DNA of 64,000 nucleotides. Source: Actinospica acidithermotolerans (GTDB lineage: Bacteria; Actinomycetota; Actinomycetes; Streptomycetales; Catenulisporaceae). The stretch lies in contig NZ_JAGSOH010000028.1 of NCBI RefSeq assembly GCF_018139625.1, positions 1 through 64,000 of the forward strand. The letters are read 5' to 3'. The notes below the pieces were generated by a model, which worked only from the letters and a program-made list of their open reading frames with translations, was not told the origin of the DNA and ran no database searches. Both the position numbers and the translations under genes were made by a program. Positions 8,970-17,291 of the stretch are shown piece after piece; positions within the stretch are counted from its first letter, which is position 1, and each line of letters begins with the position of its first letter.

Positions 8970-10256
8970 TTAACGGAGGCCCTGCGCCAGCGGCAGCGTA
9001 CGGCCGATCGCCACGTGGTGCCGGCGGTCGCAGAACTCCAGCACCGCGCCGCCGCTCTCGGCCGCCGCATGGGCACCCACACGGGCGAGTTCGAGCTCGT
9101 TCGCGTCCCGTGCCGAGACGGTGACGAATCCCGCGGCGGAGATCTCCCCTTCGCGGCCGGCCGGGCCGACCACGATCGAGGCCGCGCCCGTCACGCCCGA
9201 GGGCAGGAAGGCGGCCGGCGCCGCCAGGTCGATCGCGCCGCCGAGCGTGCGCGGCCACTGCTTGACCCAGCCCGTCGCGTGCCACCAGGTCGCCGCGCGC
9301 GGGCCGGAGCCGCCGGTCACTGCGCAGCCGCGCGGGGCCCGGGCGTCCACCTCTTCGGGCTGCCAGGGGGTTTCCGCATGCCGGGGGCCGGGGAGCGGGC
9401 CGCGGCCGGGCAGCAGCAGCGAGCCGAGCAGGCCGGTCACCGCCGCGCGGTCCAGCGGCACCAGCGGGCCAAGCCGTCCGCCGGTCGCGTCGTCCCTGCT
9501 CAGCTGGGCGAAGACGTTCTGCGCCGCCTTCGTCGCGACGAGCGCCAGGCCACGTTCGCCCTGGCAAAGTTTTGCAGCGCGGCCGATCAGCGCCGGGTGA
9601 TAGGCGAGGGACAGCACCGCGTACGCGCGAGTACGGCCGGCGGGGCCCGGGACCTGGTAAAGCAGCTGGATACGCCGTACGGTCCCGGCTGCCGGGGGCG
9701 TGTTCAGGCATTCGCCGAGCCGGGCCGCGAGGTCGCGCGTGTCGGCGCCCCGCAGCACGCTGGTCGCGATCTCGGCGACGGCCAGCAGCTCAGGCGGCCC
9801 GCCGTGCCCGGCGTGCAGGACCAGCGCGGGCTCGAGCGCCCCGGACAGCTGCGGCAGCCAGTGCATGCCGCCCAGGTCGAAAGGCTGCCGGTCACGCGCC
9901 GCCGACGCCGGCAATTTTCGCAGCCGCCGCCGCGTGCCCCGCACCCGCAGCCGGCCGAACAGGCCGCCGGCCGGATCGACGTTGCGCGCCGTAGGCTTCG
10001 GCCCCGCGGGCTCGGACCCCGGCTGCCGCTGCTGCGGACCCTTCGCCGCAGGCACGGGGACGGGCCCCCGCGGCTTGCGCTGGGGCGCGGGCGGCGGCGG
10101 GGACTGGCGGGCCGCCTGTCCCCGGGTCTGCTGCTGGTGCGTGGCCACGTTCGCAGTGTGACACAGCTCTGCCTCCCGCCGGTTCTCCGGCACCGGACCC
10201 GACCGCATGTCCACCTCCACAAGCCCGGCGAGCGCTCGAACGCGCCGGATCCGCAT
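8970..10256 (-). CDS. Conserved actinobacterial protein, possibly EccE-like
   Basis: I do not firmly recognise this protein of up to 428 residues. The first 110 residues are Gln-, Pro- and Arg-rich and look disordered. A folded domain follows, rich in short beta-strand patterns (HWLPQLSGALEPALVLHAG), ending CDRRHHVAIGRTLPLAQGLR. That ending and the overall shape recall the C-terminal part of type VII secretion EccE proteins, but the usual N-terminal membrane helices are missing and no other ESX gene is nearby. A GTG at 10148 (VATHQQQTRG) is a plausible later start. It is transcribed divergently from the alpha-glucosidase. Confidence 0.5.
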   Translation of the reverse strand: MRIRRVRALAGLVEVDMRSGPVPENRREAELCHTANVATHQQQTRGQAARQSPPPPAPQRKPRGPVPVPAAKGPQQRQPGSEPAGPKPTARNVDPAGGLFGRLRVRGTRRRLRKLPASAARDRQPFDLGGMHWLPQLSGALEPALVLHAGHGGPPELLAVAEIATSVLRGADTRDLAARLGECLNTPPAAGTVRRIQLLYQVPGPAGRTRAYAVLSLAYHPALIGRAAKLCQGERGLALVATKAAQNVFAQLSRDDATGGRLGPLVPLDRAAVTGLLGSLLLPGRGPLPGPRHAETPWQPEEVDARAPRGCAVTGGSGPRAATWWHATGWVKQWPRTLGGAIDLAAPAAFLPSGVTGAASIVVGPAGREGEISAAGFVTVSARDANELELARVGAHAAAESGGAVLEFCDRRHHVAIGRTLPLAQGLR

Positions 10257-10472
10257 CGAGTGATCCCCTCTTCCGACCAGTGGGAACCCTCCGGACCTGA
10301 CAGTCTCTACCCCCGTGGCGCAACCGTGGCGGGCTCCGATGAGTCAGCAATCTTGTCCGGCAGACGCACCGGATACATCGGACCACGCCTGTTACGCCGT
10401 TTTACATATTCCTCACAAATGCGGCATCGTGGACCGGTACCTTTTCGTGCGCGCCTTGAGAGGATCGATGGA
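10257..10472. promoter_or_regulatory. Divergent promoter region of the alpha-glucosidase
   Basis: This 216-bp divergent gap serves the leftward EccE-like gene and the rightward GH13 gene. The stretch 10395-10420 (CGTTTTACATATTCC) is locally AT-rich and contains TACATA as a possible -10. The GH13 ribosome-binding site GAGAGGA sits 8 bp before its ATG. Confidence 0.4.
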
Positions 10473-12233
10473 ATGACGGTGACCGGCCACGCCGAGGGCG
10501 CGACCAGGACGCAGTCGCCAAGCAAGCCCGCCACGGTGCCCGCCCCGGCCGCCGCCTTCCACGCGCAGGCGACTCCGTGGTGGCGAGATGCGGTGATCTA
10601 CCAGGTCTACATCCGATCCTTCGCCGACGGTAACGGCGACGGGATCGGCGACCTGCTGGGCATCCGCACCCGGCTGCCGTACCTCAGGGCGCTCGGCGTG
10701 GACGCCGTCTGGATCACCCCGTTCTACGCCTCCCCGATGGCCGACGGCGGCTACGACGTGGCCGAACACCGCGAGGTCGACCCGCTGTTCGGCACCCTCG
10801 GAGACGCCGAGGCGCTGATCGACGAGGCCCACCGGCACGGCATCCGGGTCATCCTGGACATCGTGCCGAACCACACCTCGGCCGCGCACCGCTGGTTCCG
10901 CGAGGCCCTCGACGCCGCCCCCGGCGACGCCGCGCGCGACCGCTACATCTTCCGCGCCGGCCGCGGCGAGGACGGCGAACTGCCGCCGAACGACTGGGAG
11001 TCCGTCTTCGGCGGGCCCGCCTGGACCCGGATCGCCGAGCGGACCGGTGAGCCCGGCGAGTGGTACCTGCACCTTTTCGACCCGGCGCAGCCCGACCTCA
11101 ACTGGTCGCACCCCGAGGTGCGTGACGAGCACGAGCAGATCCTGCGCTTCTGGCTCGACCGCGGCGTGGACGGCTTCCGGATCGACGTGGCACACGGGAT
11201 GATCAAGCAGGAGGGCCTGCCGGACGTCGGCTACACCGACCAGATCGAGATGCTCGGCAGCGCCGTGCTGCCGTATTTCGACCAGGACGAGGTACACGAC
11301 ATCCACCGCTCGTGGCGGCGCATCCTCGACGAATACCCAGGTCAGCGCATCGCGGTCGCCGAGGCCTGGGCGCCCTCGCTCGAGCGGCTGGCCGCATACG
11401 TCCGCCCGGACGAGCTGCACCAGGCGTTCAACTTCCACTTCCTCGGCACCCCGTGGCAGCGCGACGAGCTGCGCTCGGTGATCGAGGACTCGCTGCGCAC
11501 GTCGTCGCTGGTCGGAGCCCCGACCACGTGGGTGCTCTCCAACCACGACATCCGCCGCCACGTAACCCGCTACGGCGGTGGCGAGAGCGGTCTGCGCCGC
11601 GCACGCGCCGCGGCGCTCATGATGCTGGCGCTGCCCGGCTCCGCGTACCTGTACCAGGGCGAGGAGCTCGGGCTGGAAGAGGTGCTCGACCTGCCGGAGG
11701 AACTGCTCCAGGATCCGCAGCGCCTGCGCAGCGAGGACGGCTCCTCGGGCCGCGACGGCTGCCGCGTCCCCCTGCCCTGGGGCGGCAGCGAGTCCCCGTA
11801 CAACTTCACGCCGCTGAACATCGCCGCAGGATGGCTCCCCGCCCCCGCGCGCTGGCGCGAGAAGACGGTCGAAGCCCAGTGGGACGACGCCGCCTCCACC
11901 CTCGGCCTCTACCGCCGCGCACTCAAGCTCCGCCGCGACCTCCCCGCCCTCGGCGACGGCCACCTCGACTGGCCCGAGGACCCCGAGGTCATCGCGGGCG
12001 ACCCGAACGACCTCCTCGTGTTCCGCCGCGCCCCCGGCTTCGTCTGCACGGTGAACGTCGGCACGACCCCGATAACAATCCGCCGGCCGGGCGTTCTCGA
12101 GCTTGCGAGTGTGGACATGGACGAGGCAGCGGCCCAGGTCGCTGACGCCGGGCTTAGCGGTTCGGTCGCCACGGTCGGCCTGCCGCCGGACTCCACGGCA
12201 TGGTGGACCGACGGCGACCGCAGCAGCCGCTGA
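10473..12233 (+). CDS. GH13 alpha-glucosidase
   Basis: This 586-residue enzyme is an alpha-amylase-superfamily (GH13) glucosidase that would release glucose from short alpha-glucans, probably in the cytoplasm because no signal peptide is seen. The barrel starts at WWRDAVIYQVYIRSF (residue 36). Catalytic residues are visible: nucleophile D238 in DGFRIDVAH, acid E297 in VAEAW, and D359 in LSNHD. DIVPNHTS (129-136) is conserved region I. The C-terminal beta domain ends LPPDSTAWW. I chose the ATG at 10473 with GAGAGGA upstream; a far longer in-frame extension overlaps the opposite-strand gene and has no domain. No transporter or regulator gene is adjacent. Confidence 0.93.
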   Translation: MTVTGHAEGATRTQSPSKPATVPAPAAAFHAQATPWWRDAVIYQVYIRSFADGNGDGIGDLLGIRTRLPYLRALGVDAVWITPFYASPMADGGYDVAEHREVDPLFGTLGDAEALIDEAHRHGIRVILDIVPNHTSAAHRWFREALDAAPGDAARDRYIFRAGRGEDGELPPNDWESVFGGPAWTRIAERTGEPGEWYLHLFDPAQPDLNWSHPEVRDEHEQILRFWLDRGVDGFRIDVAHGMIKQEGLPDVGYTDQIEMLGSAVLPYFDQDEVHDIHRSWRRILDEYPGQRIAVAEAWAPSLERLAAYVRPDELHQAFNFHFLGTPWQRDELRSVIEDSLRTSSLVGAPTTWVLSNHDIRRHVTRYGGGESGLRRARAAALMMLALPGSAYLYQGEELGLEEVLDLPEELLQDPQRLRSEDGSSGRDGCRVPLPWGGSESPYNFTPLNIAAGWLPAPARWREKTVEAQWDDAASTLGLYRRALKLRRDLPALGDGHLDWPEDPEVIAGDPNDLLVFRRAPGFVCTVNVGTTPITIRRPGVLELASVDMDEAAAQVADAGLSGSVATVGLPPDSTAWWTDGDRSSR

Positions 12234-12306
12234 GCGGGTTCGACGATCCGCTGAATGCAAATCGCGGCAGCCGTCGCGCGAATTACTTCGCCGCGCCCTT
12301 GGCTGA

Positions 12307-12362
12307 TAGTCAGGGGCGCGTAGTCGAGGGCGCGTAGTCAGGGGCGCGTAGTCAGGGGCGCG
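12307..12362. repeat. Four tandem copies of a 14-bp repeat
   Basis: The unit TAGTCAGGGGCGCG occurs four times head to tail, starting at 12307, 12321, 12335 and 12349. Copy 2 reads TAGTCGAGGGCGCG; the others are identical. It starts about 75 bp past the GH13 stop. The length suggests a slippage-prone minisatellite. Confidence 0.9.
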
Positions 12363-12459
12363 GCGCTCTCGTCACGGCGGTGGGAGTTTTCGCAGCCGAG
12401 ATGGTTGTCGGCGGCTGAGCTGTTCGAGTGCGGTACGGCGGAGCGCGGTGTGGCGTGGT

Positions 12460-12520
12460 GCCGGTGCGGTGCGGCGCGGTGCGGTGCGGTGCGGTGCGGC
12501 GTGGCGTGGCGTGGCGTGGT
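12460..12520. repeat. Pentanucleotide repeat tract (GGTGC/GGCGT)
   Basis: A run of GGTGC units changes into a run of GGCGT units. The tract is low in sequence complexity and is likely prone to slippage and to assembly errors. Confidence 0.85.
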
Positions 12521-12788
12521 GCGAGGCGTCGCTTCGCTTCGCGGTACTCGTGGGTCAGCGGCGCGGGGATTTTAAGCTGCGCCCCAACCGAGTGCTCAGA
12601 CGTGGCCGGCCGAGGCGATATCTCGCAGCGCCCTGGCCGAGCGTTGATTGCACGGCGCATTCCCGGAGGCGGCATCGTGGAGGGCTGTTGCTACCGCTGG
12701 GCAGTAATTTGCGGTGCCGCTGAGTGCATCCGAGCCCGTCTGATCTGACCGAATGTCAGGAGCGCGACTCCGGGTACCCGACGAAAGA

Positions 12789-13355
12789 CTAGGGACGCGG
12801 CCAGTTCACGAGTGCCACGTGTAGGGCGTCAATGACGCGCGCCCAGGAGCCCTCCACGTCGCCGGAATGCACGAACGCGCCCGACATCTCTAGGTTCGCG
12901 AAGCCGTGGAACGTGCTGCCGAGAAGGCGCACCGCATGTACGTCCTCGCCTTCCGGCAGCTTGTACTCGCGCAGAATCGACCGCGTGAGTGCGCTGTGCC
13001 GCATGGCCGGTGCGGCTGCGAGCGACGACGCGTCAATTCGAAGCCCGGCCGCCGCGTATCGGCCGGGATGCTCCTTGGCGTAATCCCGATACGCGGCCGC
13101 GAACGCAACAAGCGCGTCCTTCCCCGCGCGCCCGGCCAGCGCGTCTGCCGCCCGATCCGCGAGTTCGGTCAACGCCAACGCCGCAACGCGCACGCGCAGC
13201 TCATCCGCGCTCTTGATGTGCGAGTAGAGGCTCGCGACCGTCACGCCGAAGCGCCGCGCCAACGCCGAGACGGTGACCTGCTCGAACCCGACCTCATCGG
13301 CCAGCTCCGCTGCGGCCTGGGCCAAGCCCTCGACACTCACACCTGCGCGCGCCAC
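12789..13355 (-). CDS. TetR-family regulator with WHG C-terminal domain
   Basis: This 188-residue protein has an N-terminal TetR helix-turn-helix (VTVSALARRFGVTVASLYSHIKS, split near residues 28-50) and a C-terminal WHG-type ligand domain marked by HPGRYAA and HAVRLLGSTFHGFANLE. TetR proteins repress their own promoter and a neighbour until a small ligand binds. It is divergent from the FBP-domain gene with a 71-bp gap that carries candidate operators. The start gives a standard TetR N-terminus. Confidence 0.93.
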   Translation of the reverse strand: MARAGVSVEGLAQAAAELADEVGFEQVTVSALARRFGVTVASLYSHIKSADELRVRVAALALTELADRAADALAGRAGKDALVAFAAAYRDYAKEHPGRYAAAGLRIDASSLAAAPAMRHSALTRSILREYKLPEGEDVHAVRLLGSTFHGFANLEMSGAFVHSGDVEGSWARVIDALHVALVNWPRP

Positions 13356-13426
13356 GTGCGACCTCCATCGAACCTAAAAGCCTTAGGAAGTTGCATAATA
13401 CCTCTAGGCATGCTTGGCTGCCGACC
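13356..13426. promoter_or_regulatory. Divergent promoter with candidate TetR operators
   Basis: The 71-bp gap contains the perfect inverted repeat CCTAA-N5-TTAGG at 13373-13387 and a second, looser CCTCTAGG at 13401-13408. CATAAT at 13394-13399 could be a -10 element for the rightward gene. A repressor bound here would block both divergent genes. This is inference from position and symmetry. Confidence 0.55.
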
Positions 13427-13927
13427 ATGAGACCCGTCACTGAGAGCGAAATCCGCACCTGCTTCGTCAACTGCTCGAAGGGGGAGGCGCTGCGGATGAA
13501 CCTGCCACGCGACTTCGCCGACGTGCCGTGGGAGGATCTGGACTTCCTCGGCTGGCGCGACCCTGGCGCGCCCGACCGCGGATACCTCGTGGCGGAGCGA
13601 GGAGAAAAGGGGTTGGTCGGCGTATCGCTGCGCAGCGCCTCGGGCGGCGGACGTGGATTCACCGCGCGCAGCATCTGCAGCATCTGCAAGACCACCCGCA
13701 CCGGCGGGGGCGTAGCGCTGCTCAGCGCGCGCAGGGCGGGGGAGTCCGGCCGCAACGGGAACACGGTCGGCCAGTACATCTGCTCCGACCTGGCCTGCTC
13801 GCTCTATGTTCGCGGCAAGAAGGTTTCCGCAGGCACGCTGCTCGACGAAACGCTGGAGACGCAGGCGCGCATCGCGCGGGTCGAAAAGGGCCTGGACGCC
13901 TTCCTGAACAAGATCACCGCAGGATGA
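13427..13927 (+). CDS. FBP-domain protein with treble-clef zinc finger
   Basis: The 166-residue protein matches the actinobacterial FBP family, named for similarity to the C-terminal zinc finger of elongation-factor-G-binding protein. The finger is visible as ICSICKTT (about 79-86) and YICSDLACSLYVRG (about 114-127), giving four Cys ligands. By homology it may contact the ribosome or a translation factor. The ATG at 13427 fits the family start (MRPVTESEIR); a TTG further upstream lies inside the operator region and was not used. Confidence 0.85.
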   Translation: MRPVTESEIRTCFVNCSKGEALRMNLPRDFADVPWEDLDFLGWRDPGAPDRGYLVAERGEKGLVGVSLRSASGGGRGFTARSICSICKTTRTGGGVALLSARRAGESGRNGNTVGQYICSDLACSLYVRGKKVSAGTLLDETLETQARIARVEKGLDAFLNKITAG

Positions 13928-14778
13928 TGCAGAATTTCCCCGCCGACGTCCCCGTGGCCGTCTTAGTGTCGAAGGACCTCGGCGTCGTCGTCGGGATCGC
14001 CCAACCGCGGTGAGTGCTGTTTATCGTGGGCGACTGATTATGGTGGGCGATGGCCGGAGTGCGACTGCTCGTCCTGACTGGGCCGGTCCGGCCTCGCGCC
14101 TACCTGCGCCAGCCCGAATGGCGCGGAAAAATAGCCGCGCGCAAGTGAGATTGGCAAGCACGTGCTCACGAGCACCAGCTGAGGCCATCGTGGCCGGCCC
14201 GGATGCAGCAACCTTCGATGGCGCTGCTGCTCGATCACCCGTGCACTGCGAACTTCTTCGATTCAGGGCGCATCAGAGCCCAGGTCGCGAACGTGATGCG
14301 CGCGCTGGCTGGGTCCAGGCCGCCGCGAGCTGCCCCCACCGTGCCCTCGCTCCGCGCCCACCCCTTACCCCGAGCGCTACGAGCTGTTTCGCGATTGGGT
14401 TGGGGGCGCATCGGGCCCCGGCGCCAGAACGTGAGCGTCTCTATTTCTGGCCCGACTTTAAGCTGGTTCCACCCGTGACCCCGCTCCGTTCCCGTTCCTC
14501 ATCAGAGCGCACCCTCGTGTGCCGCCTGCTTCCGGAGCTACCACGCCCCGGCACCCGCCGAACCCGACGGTTTCCACGGACCACCACGGCGCGGCCACCA
14601 TGTGCGCCGCGCAGCCGCGTCTCAGGGCACAGCGATAGATTCGGCCCGGGCTCGTTCAGGACCCGGCGATGAACGGCTCGGCACCTGCCGTTCATCGCCT
14701 CGTCTTGCCGCGTTATCCGATGCCTGCGGCGTTTTTGGTTTTTGAGGATGCTTTACTTCGCAGAACCTTTCCAGTTTC
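13928..14778. other. Gene desert between the FBP and WhiB genes
   Basis: In this 851-bp convergent gap I find no reading frame with a recognisable domain. Several open frames exist, as expected in GC-rich DNA, but they are Arg/Pro/Ala-rich and lack sensible ribosome-binding sites. The one clear structure is the hairpin at 14665-14699. A decayed gene cannot be excluded. Confidence 0.5.
14665..14699 (-). terminator. Perfect 12-bp hairpin downstream of whiB
   Basis: GGCGATGAACGG at 14665-14676 pairs perfectly with 14688-14699 around an 11-nt loop. It lies 80 bp past the WhiB stop codon, so a terminator is the simplest reading. The stem is less GC-rich than the other terminators here and there is no U-tract, so a protein-binding site is possible. 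Confidence 0.5.
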
Positions 14779-15183
14779 TCAACGCAGCGCGGCCACCGCG
14801 CGCGGGCGCGGGATGCGGCGGCCGAAGGACGAACCTGTCGCCAGCTCCCGATCGGCCTCGCTCAGCCCGCCCCAGACGCCGAACAGCTCAGGGGTGCCGA
14901 GCGCGTGCGCACGGCACTCGCGCAGCACCGGGCACGAGGCGCAGATCTGCTTCGCCTCGCCCTCGCGGGCCTCGCGGTCCCGCGTGCGCTCCTTCTCCGG
15001 CCCGAAGAAAAGCCGCGCGTCCGCCCCCTGGCACCGCGCCTGCTCCTGCCAGCCCAGACGCAGATCCGCGATCGCCGGGATCCGCGCCGCGTTGCGCGCC
15101 GACCGGCGCTCCGGCAGCAGCGCGAGCCCGCCGCTCACGGAGGCGCCCGCCATGGAAGCAGCGGCCGTTTCCGTTCGAGTCAT
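14779..15183 (-). CDS. WhiB-like [4Fe-4S] transcription factor
   Basis: This 134-residue protein carries the four Cys ligands of a WhiB iron-sulfur cluster at C51, C81, C84 and C90 (the last three within ICASCPVLREC), followed by the GVWGG turn. After it comes a basic tail, GRRIPRPRAVAALR, that would contact DNA or sigma factor. WhiB proteins are confined to actinobacteria and respond to oxygen, NO or redox state through the cluster. I placed the start at 15183, where GGAGGGGAAGAC precedes the ATG; an upstream ATG would add 11 acidic residues. I cannot tell which Wbl subgroup it belongs to. Confidence 0.93.
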   Translation of the reverse strand: MTRTETAAASMAGASVSGGLALLPERRSARNAARIPAIADLRLGWQEQARCQGADARLFFGPEKERTRDREAREGEAKQICASCPVLRECRAHALGTPELFGVWGGLSEADRELATGSSFGRRIPRPRAVAALR

Positions 15184-15491
15184 GTCGTCTTCCCCTCCAC
15201 TCGACTCGTCTTTCAAGGCGTCAAACGGACGACGCCGAACGGGTGTTCCCGCCGTTCGGCTAAATCTCGATCCGGTCTCGGCCTACTGAATACGACGACT
15301 GCGGCGCTCGAACCGTTCCCGATTCGCGCCCCCGATTCGCTCTTTTCCGCCCCCGGCGGCGCGCCACCCCTCTCACCAGGGGGCGCGCGCGTCCTCGCGC
15401 ACGGCGCACTTTGCGCCCGTGCACTCCCTCGCGGGGGTGGTTTCATGCAATTGCAGCCCGCATATGCGAGCGGATGGCTACCTTCTGTCAT
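15184..15491. promoter_or_regulatory. Divergent promoter region between whiB and an XRE-TPR gene
   Basis: This 308-bp divergent gap contains the inverted repeat CCGAACGG-N9-CCGTTCGG at 15235-15259, 52 bp ahead of the whiB start. It also holds half-site GGCGTC (15217-15222) facing GACGCC (15231-15236). Either may be an operator or 5'-UTR hairpin for whiB. At the other end the palindrome at 15485-15498 overlaps the XRE start. Confidence 0.45.
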
Positions 15492-15498
15492 ATGACAG
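15485..15498. promoter_or_regulatory. 14-bp palindrome over the XRE-TPR start codon
   Basis: CTGTCATATGACAG is a perfect palindrome whose centre contains the ATG at 15492. Its placement would suit an autoregulatory operator for the helix-turn-helix protein it precedes. Confidence 0.45.
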
Positions 15499-16922
15499 CA
15501 CCGCAGCCGGAGGATCGGCGGCACACCCCGGACGGGCAGACCGACGTGGTGACGCTGCGCGAACTGCGCCGACGCCGCTACTGGACCCAGGCCGACCTGG
15601 CGCTCGCCTTCGAGGAGCGCTCCCGCCAGGTCGGGCGGGCCCTGTCGCTCTCGGTGCGGCAGGTGCGCCGCTGGGAGGGCGCCGATCCGCCACTGCCGCT
15701 GCCCGCGTACCAAGAGGTCCTCGAGTCCCTCTTCGGCTTGCCGATCGAGCGCATGGGCTTCCCGGCCCCGTGGCCGGGCGCTCCGCGGCACGAGCTGGAC
15801 GAGGAGACAGGACCGCCTCCAGGGGGAGCGAACATCGCCCGGTCGTACCACGACGACCGAGAGAGAGCAGAACCAGTGAAAAGGCGTCAGTTCGTCGCCG
15901 GGGCCGTGGCCCTCGGTTCAACCGCGAGCGTATGGGCCGAACAGGACCGGCCGGCCGCGGCGGCGACGCGGACCGAGCGGGCGGGGACCACCGCCCTCGG
16001 CACGGCGGCCCGGCGTTCCGCCCTGGACCCGCAGGCCGTTGCGGGGTACGCGGCGATCACCGCGCAGCAGCGCGCGCTGTACTGGACGGTGCCCGCAGAG
16101 ACAATGATCGATCCGGTCCGCGCGCACGCCGAACTCGGCACCGAGTTGCTGCACGCGACCGGTTCCGGGATGCTGCGCGCCCGGCTGGCCGCGCCGGTGG
16201 CCGAGACCGCCCTGCTGGCGGCACGGCTGTCGTTCTTCGACGTGAAACGGGCCGACTGGGCCGCTTCGTTCTTCGACACTGCCCGGCAGGCGGCGCGCGA
16301 GGCGGGCGATCCGGCGCTGCTGAGCGCTGTGCTGGCCACGGCGGCGTTCCCGCCCGCCTTCGCCGGCGTGGCCGGGCAGGCGAGGTCGCTGATCCGGCAG
16401 GCGCTCGAGGTCGGCCTCCGCGGCGCCGGAGCCGAGCAGCGTTCCTGGCTGTACGCGGTGCAGTCCGAGGTCGAGGCCAGGCTGGGCGACGGCCGTGCCG
16501 CCACCGAGGCGATCGCCCGCGCCGAGGCCGAGCTGGGCCGCGGTGGACCGTCCCGTCCGGAGTGGCTGGACTACTACGACGCGTCCCGGCTGACCGGGTT
16601 CTCCGGCTTCTGCCAGCTGGCAGCGGGTCGGCCGGGCCGGGCCGCCGAGGCGCTGGAGCACAACCTGCGCGGGTTGACCCCGGCGGCGGGCAAGCAGCGC
16701 TCGATCACCCTGGCCGACCTGGCCGGCGCACGGGCCAGGCAGGGCGAGTACGAGGAGGCGGCACGGCTGCTCGAAGCGGCCGTCGACCAGCTCGGTCGCC
16801 ACTGGTACGCCACAGGCCTAGACCGGGTCGACGCCGTGCACCGGCGGCTCGAGCAGGGCGGCGCGCCGAGCCGCATCCTGGACTCGCTGACCGATGCGAG
16901 GCAGGCCCTGGTCGCCGCCTGA
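15492..16922 (+). CDS. XRE-family helix-turn-helix regulator with TPR-like C-terminus
   Basis: This 476-residue protein has an N-terminal XRE-type helix-turn-helix (TLRELRRRRYWTQADLALAF, about 19-80). The C-terminal 300 residues are Ala-rich helical repeats resembling TPRs (for example LADLAGARARQGEYEEAARL). Proteins of this layout are abundant in actinomycetes and several control development or antibiotic production, often with small secreted peptides; no such peptide gene is evident here. A KRRQFVAGAVALG stretch near residue 115 looks like a twin-arginine motif but is internal and so unlikely to be an export signal. A strong terminator follows the gene. Confidence 0.85.
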   Translation: MTAPQPEDRRHTPDGQTDVVTLRELRRRRYWTQADLALAFEERSRQVGRALSLSVRQVRRWEGADPPLPLPAYQEVLESLFGLPIERMGFPAPWPGAPRHELDEETGPPPGGANIARSYHDDRERAEPVKRRQFVAGAVALGSTASVWAEQDRPAAAATRTERAGTTALGTAARRSALDPQAVAGYAAITAQQRALYWTVPAETMIDPVRAHAELGTELLHATGSGMLRARLAAPVAETALLAARLSFFDVKRADWAASFFDTARQAAREAGDPALLSAVLATAAFPPAFAGVAGQARSLIRQALEVGLRGAGAEQRSWLYAVQSEVEARLGDGRAATEAIARAEAELGRGGPSRPEWLDYYDASRLTGFSGFCQLAAGRPGRAAEALEHNLRGLTPAAGKQRSITLADLAGARARQGEYEEAARLLEAAVDQLGRHWYATGLDRVDAVHRRLEQGGAPSRILDSLTDARQALVAA

Positions 16923-17291
16923 CCGCGGATCCGCAGACTGCCGCCCTCGGGCGCCGAACCCACGGCGCCCGGGGGCGGTTTCCACTCGCGACGGTAGGCA
17001 CCTGGGGACGCCCGCAGCCAAGGCGCGCTCGCCGACCGGAACCTCGGCCCGAACCGCTCGACATCCACCAGGCTGTTCGAGACGATGCACCACGCGTCAC
17101 GGCGTGGCTAAATTCAGCATCAAGTCGGAAGAAAATTCGCAGACCTGCAGCTTTTGCGTGCTGCGGGGCCGGCGTAGTGCGCCGAATCGCTGCGGAAAAC
17201 TGCACTTGAGCAGCGGTACACCGGCCTGGGCACAGGCACGGCGGCGCAGTCCACCGGCGCCACCTGCCGATGTGGGTGGGAAGATCGAGCT
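16923..17291. other. Intergenic region before kdpD
   Basis: This 369-bp gap holds the terminator at 16941-16978 and then the presumed kdpDE promoter. The stretch 17105-17155 is relatively AT-rich. GGGAAG lies about 9 bp before the kdpD GTG. No gene is evident. Confidence 0.5.
16941..16978 (+). terminator. Strong hairpin terminator
   Basis: CCGCCCTCGGGCGCCG (16941-16956) pairs with CGGCGCCCGGGGGCGG (16963-16978) around a 6-nt loop, with one internal mismatch, followed by a short T-run. It lies 19 bp past the XRE-TPR stop. Confidence 0.8.

Larger units (their letters stand above)
12234..12788. other. Intergenic region with short tandem repeats
   Basis: No gene is supported in this 555-bp gap between the alpha-glucosidase and the leftward TetR gene. 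It contains two tandem arrays, listed separately at 12307-12362 and 12460-12520. The remainder is unremarkable GC-rich sequence. Confidence 0.55.

Noticed and set aside
8958-10472. A 500-residue N-terminal extension of the alpha-glucosidase
   Set aside because: It overlaps the opposite-strand gene, has no domain, and a good start with a ribosome-binding site exists at 10473.
12432-12675. Short Arg/Thr/Pro-rich proteins encoded across the pentamer repeats
   Set aside because: They follow the repeat mechanically and lack ribosome-binding sites and domains.
14010-14672. A 220-residue Arg/Ala/Pro-rich frame in the FBP-WhiB gap
   Set aside because: No start signal, no domain, and composition typical of non-coding GC-rich DNA.
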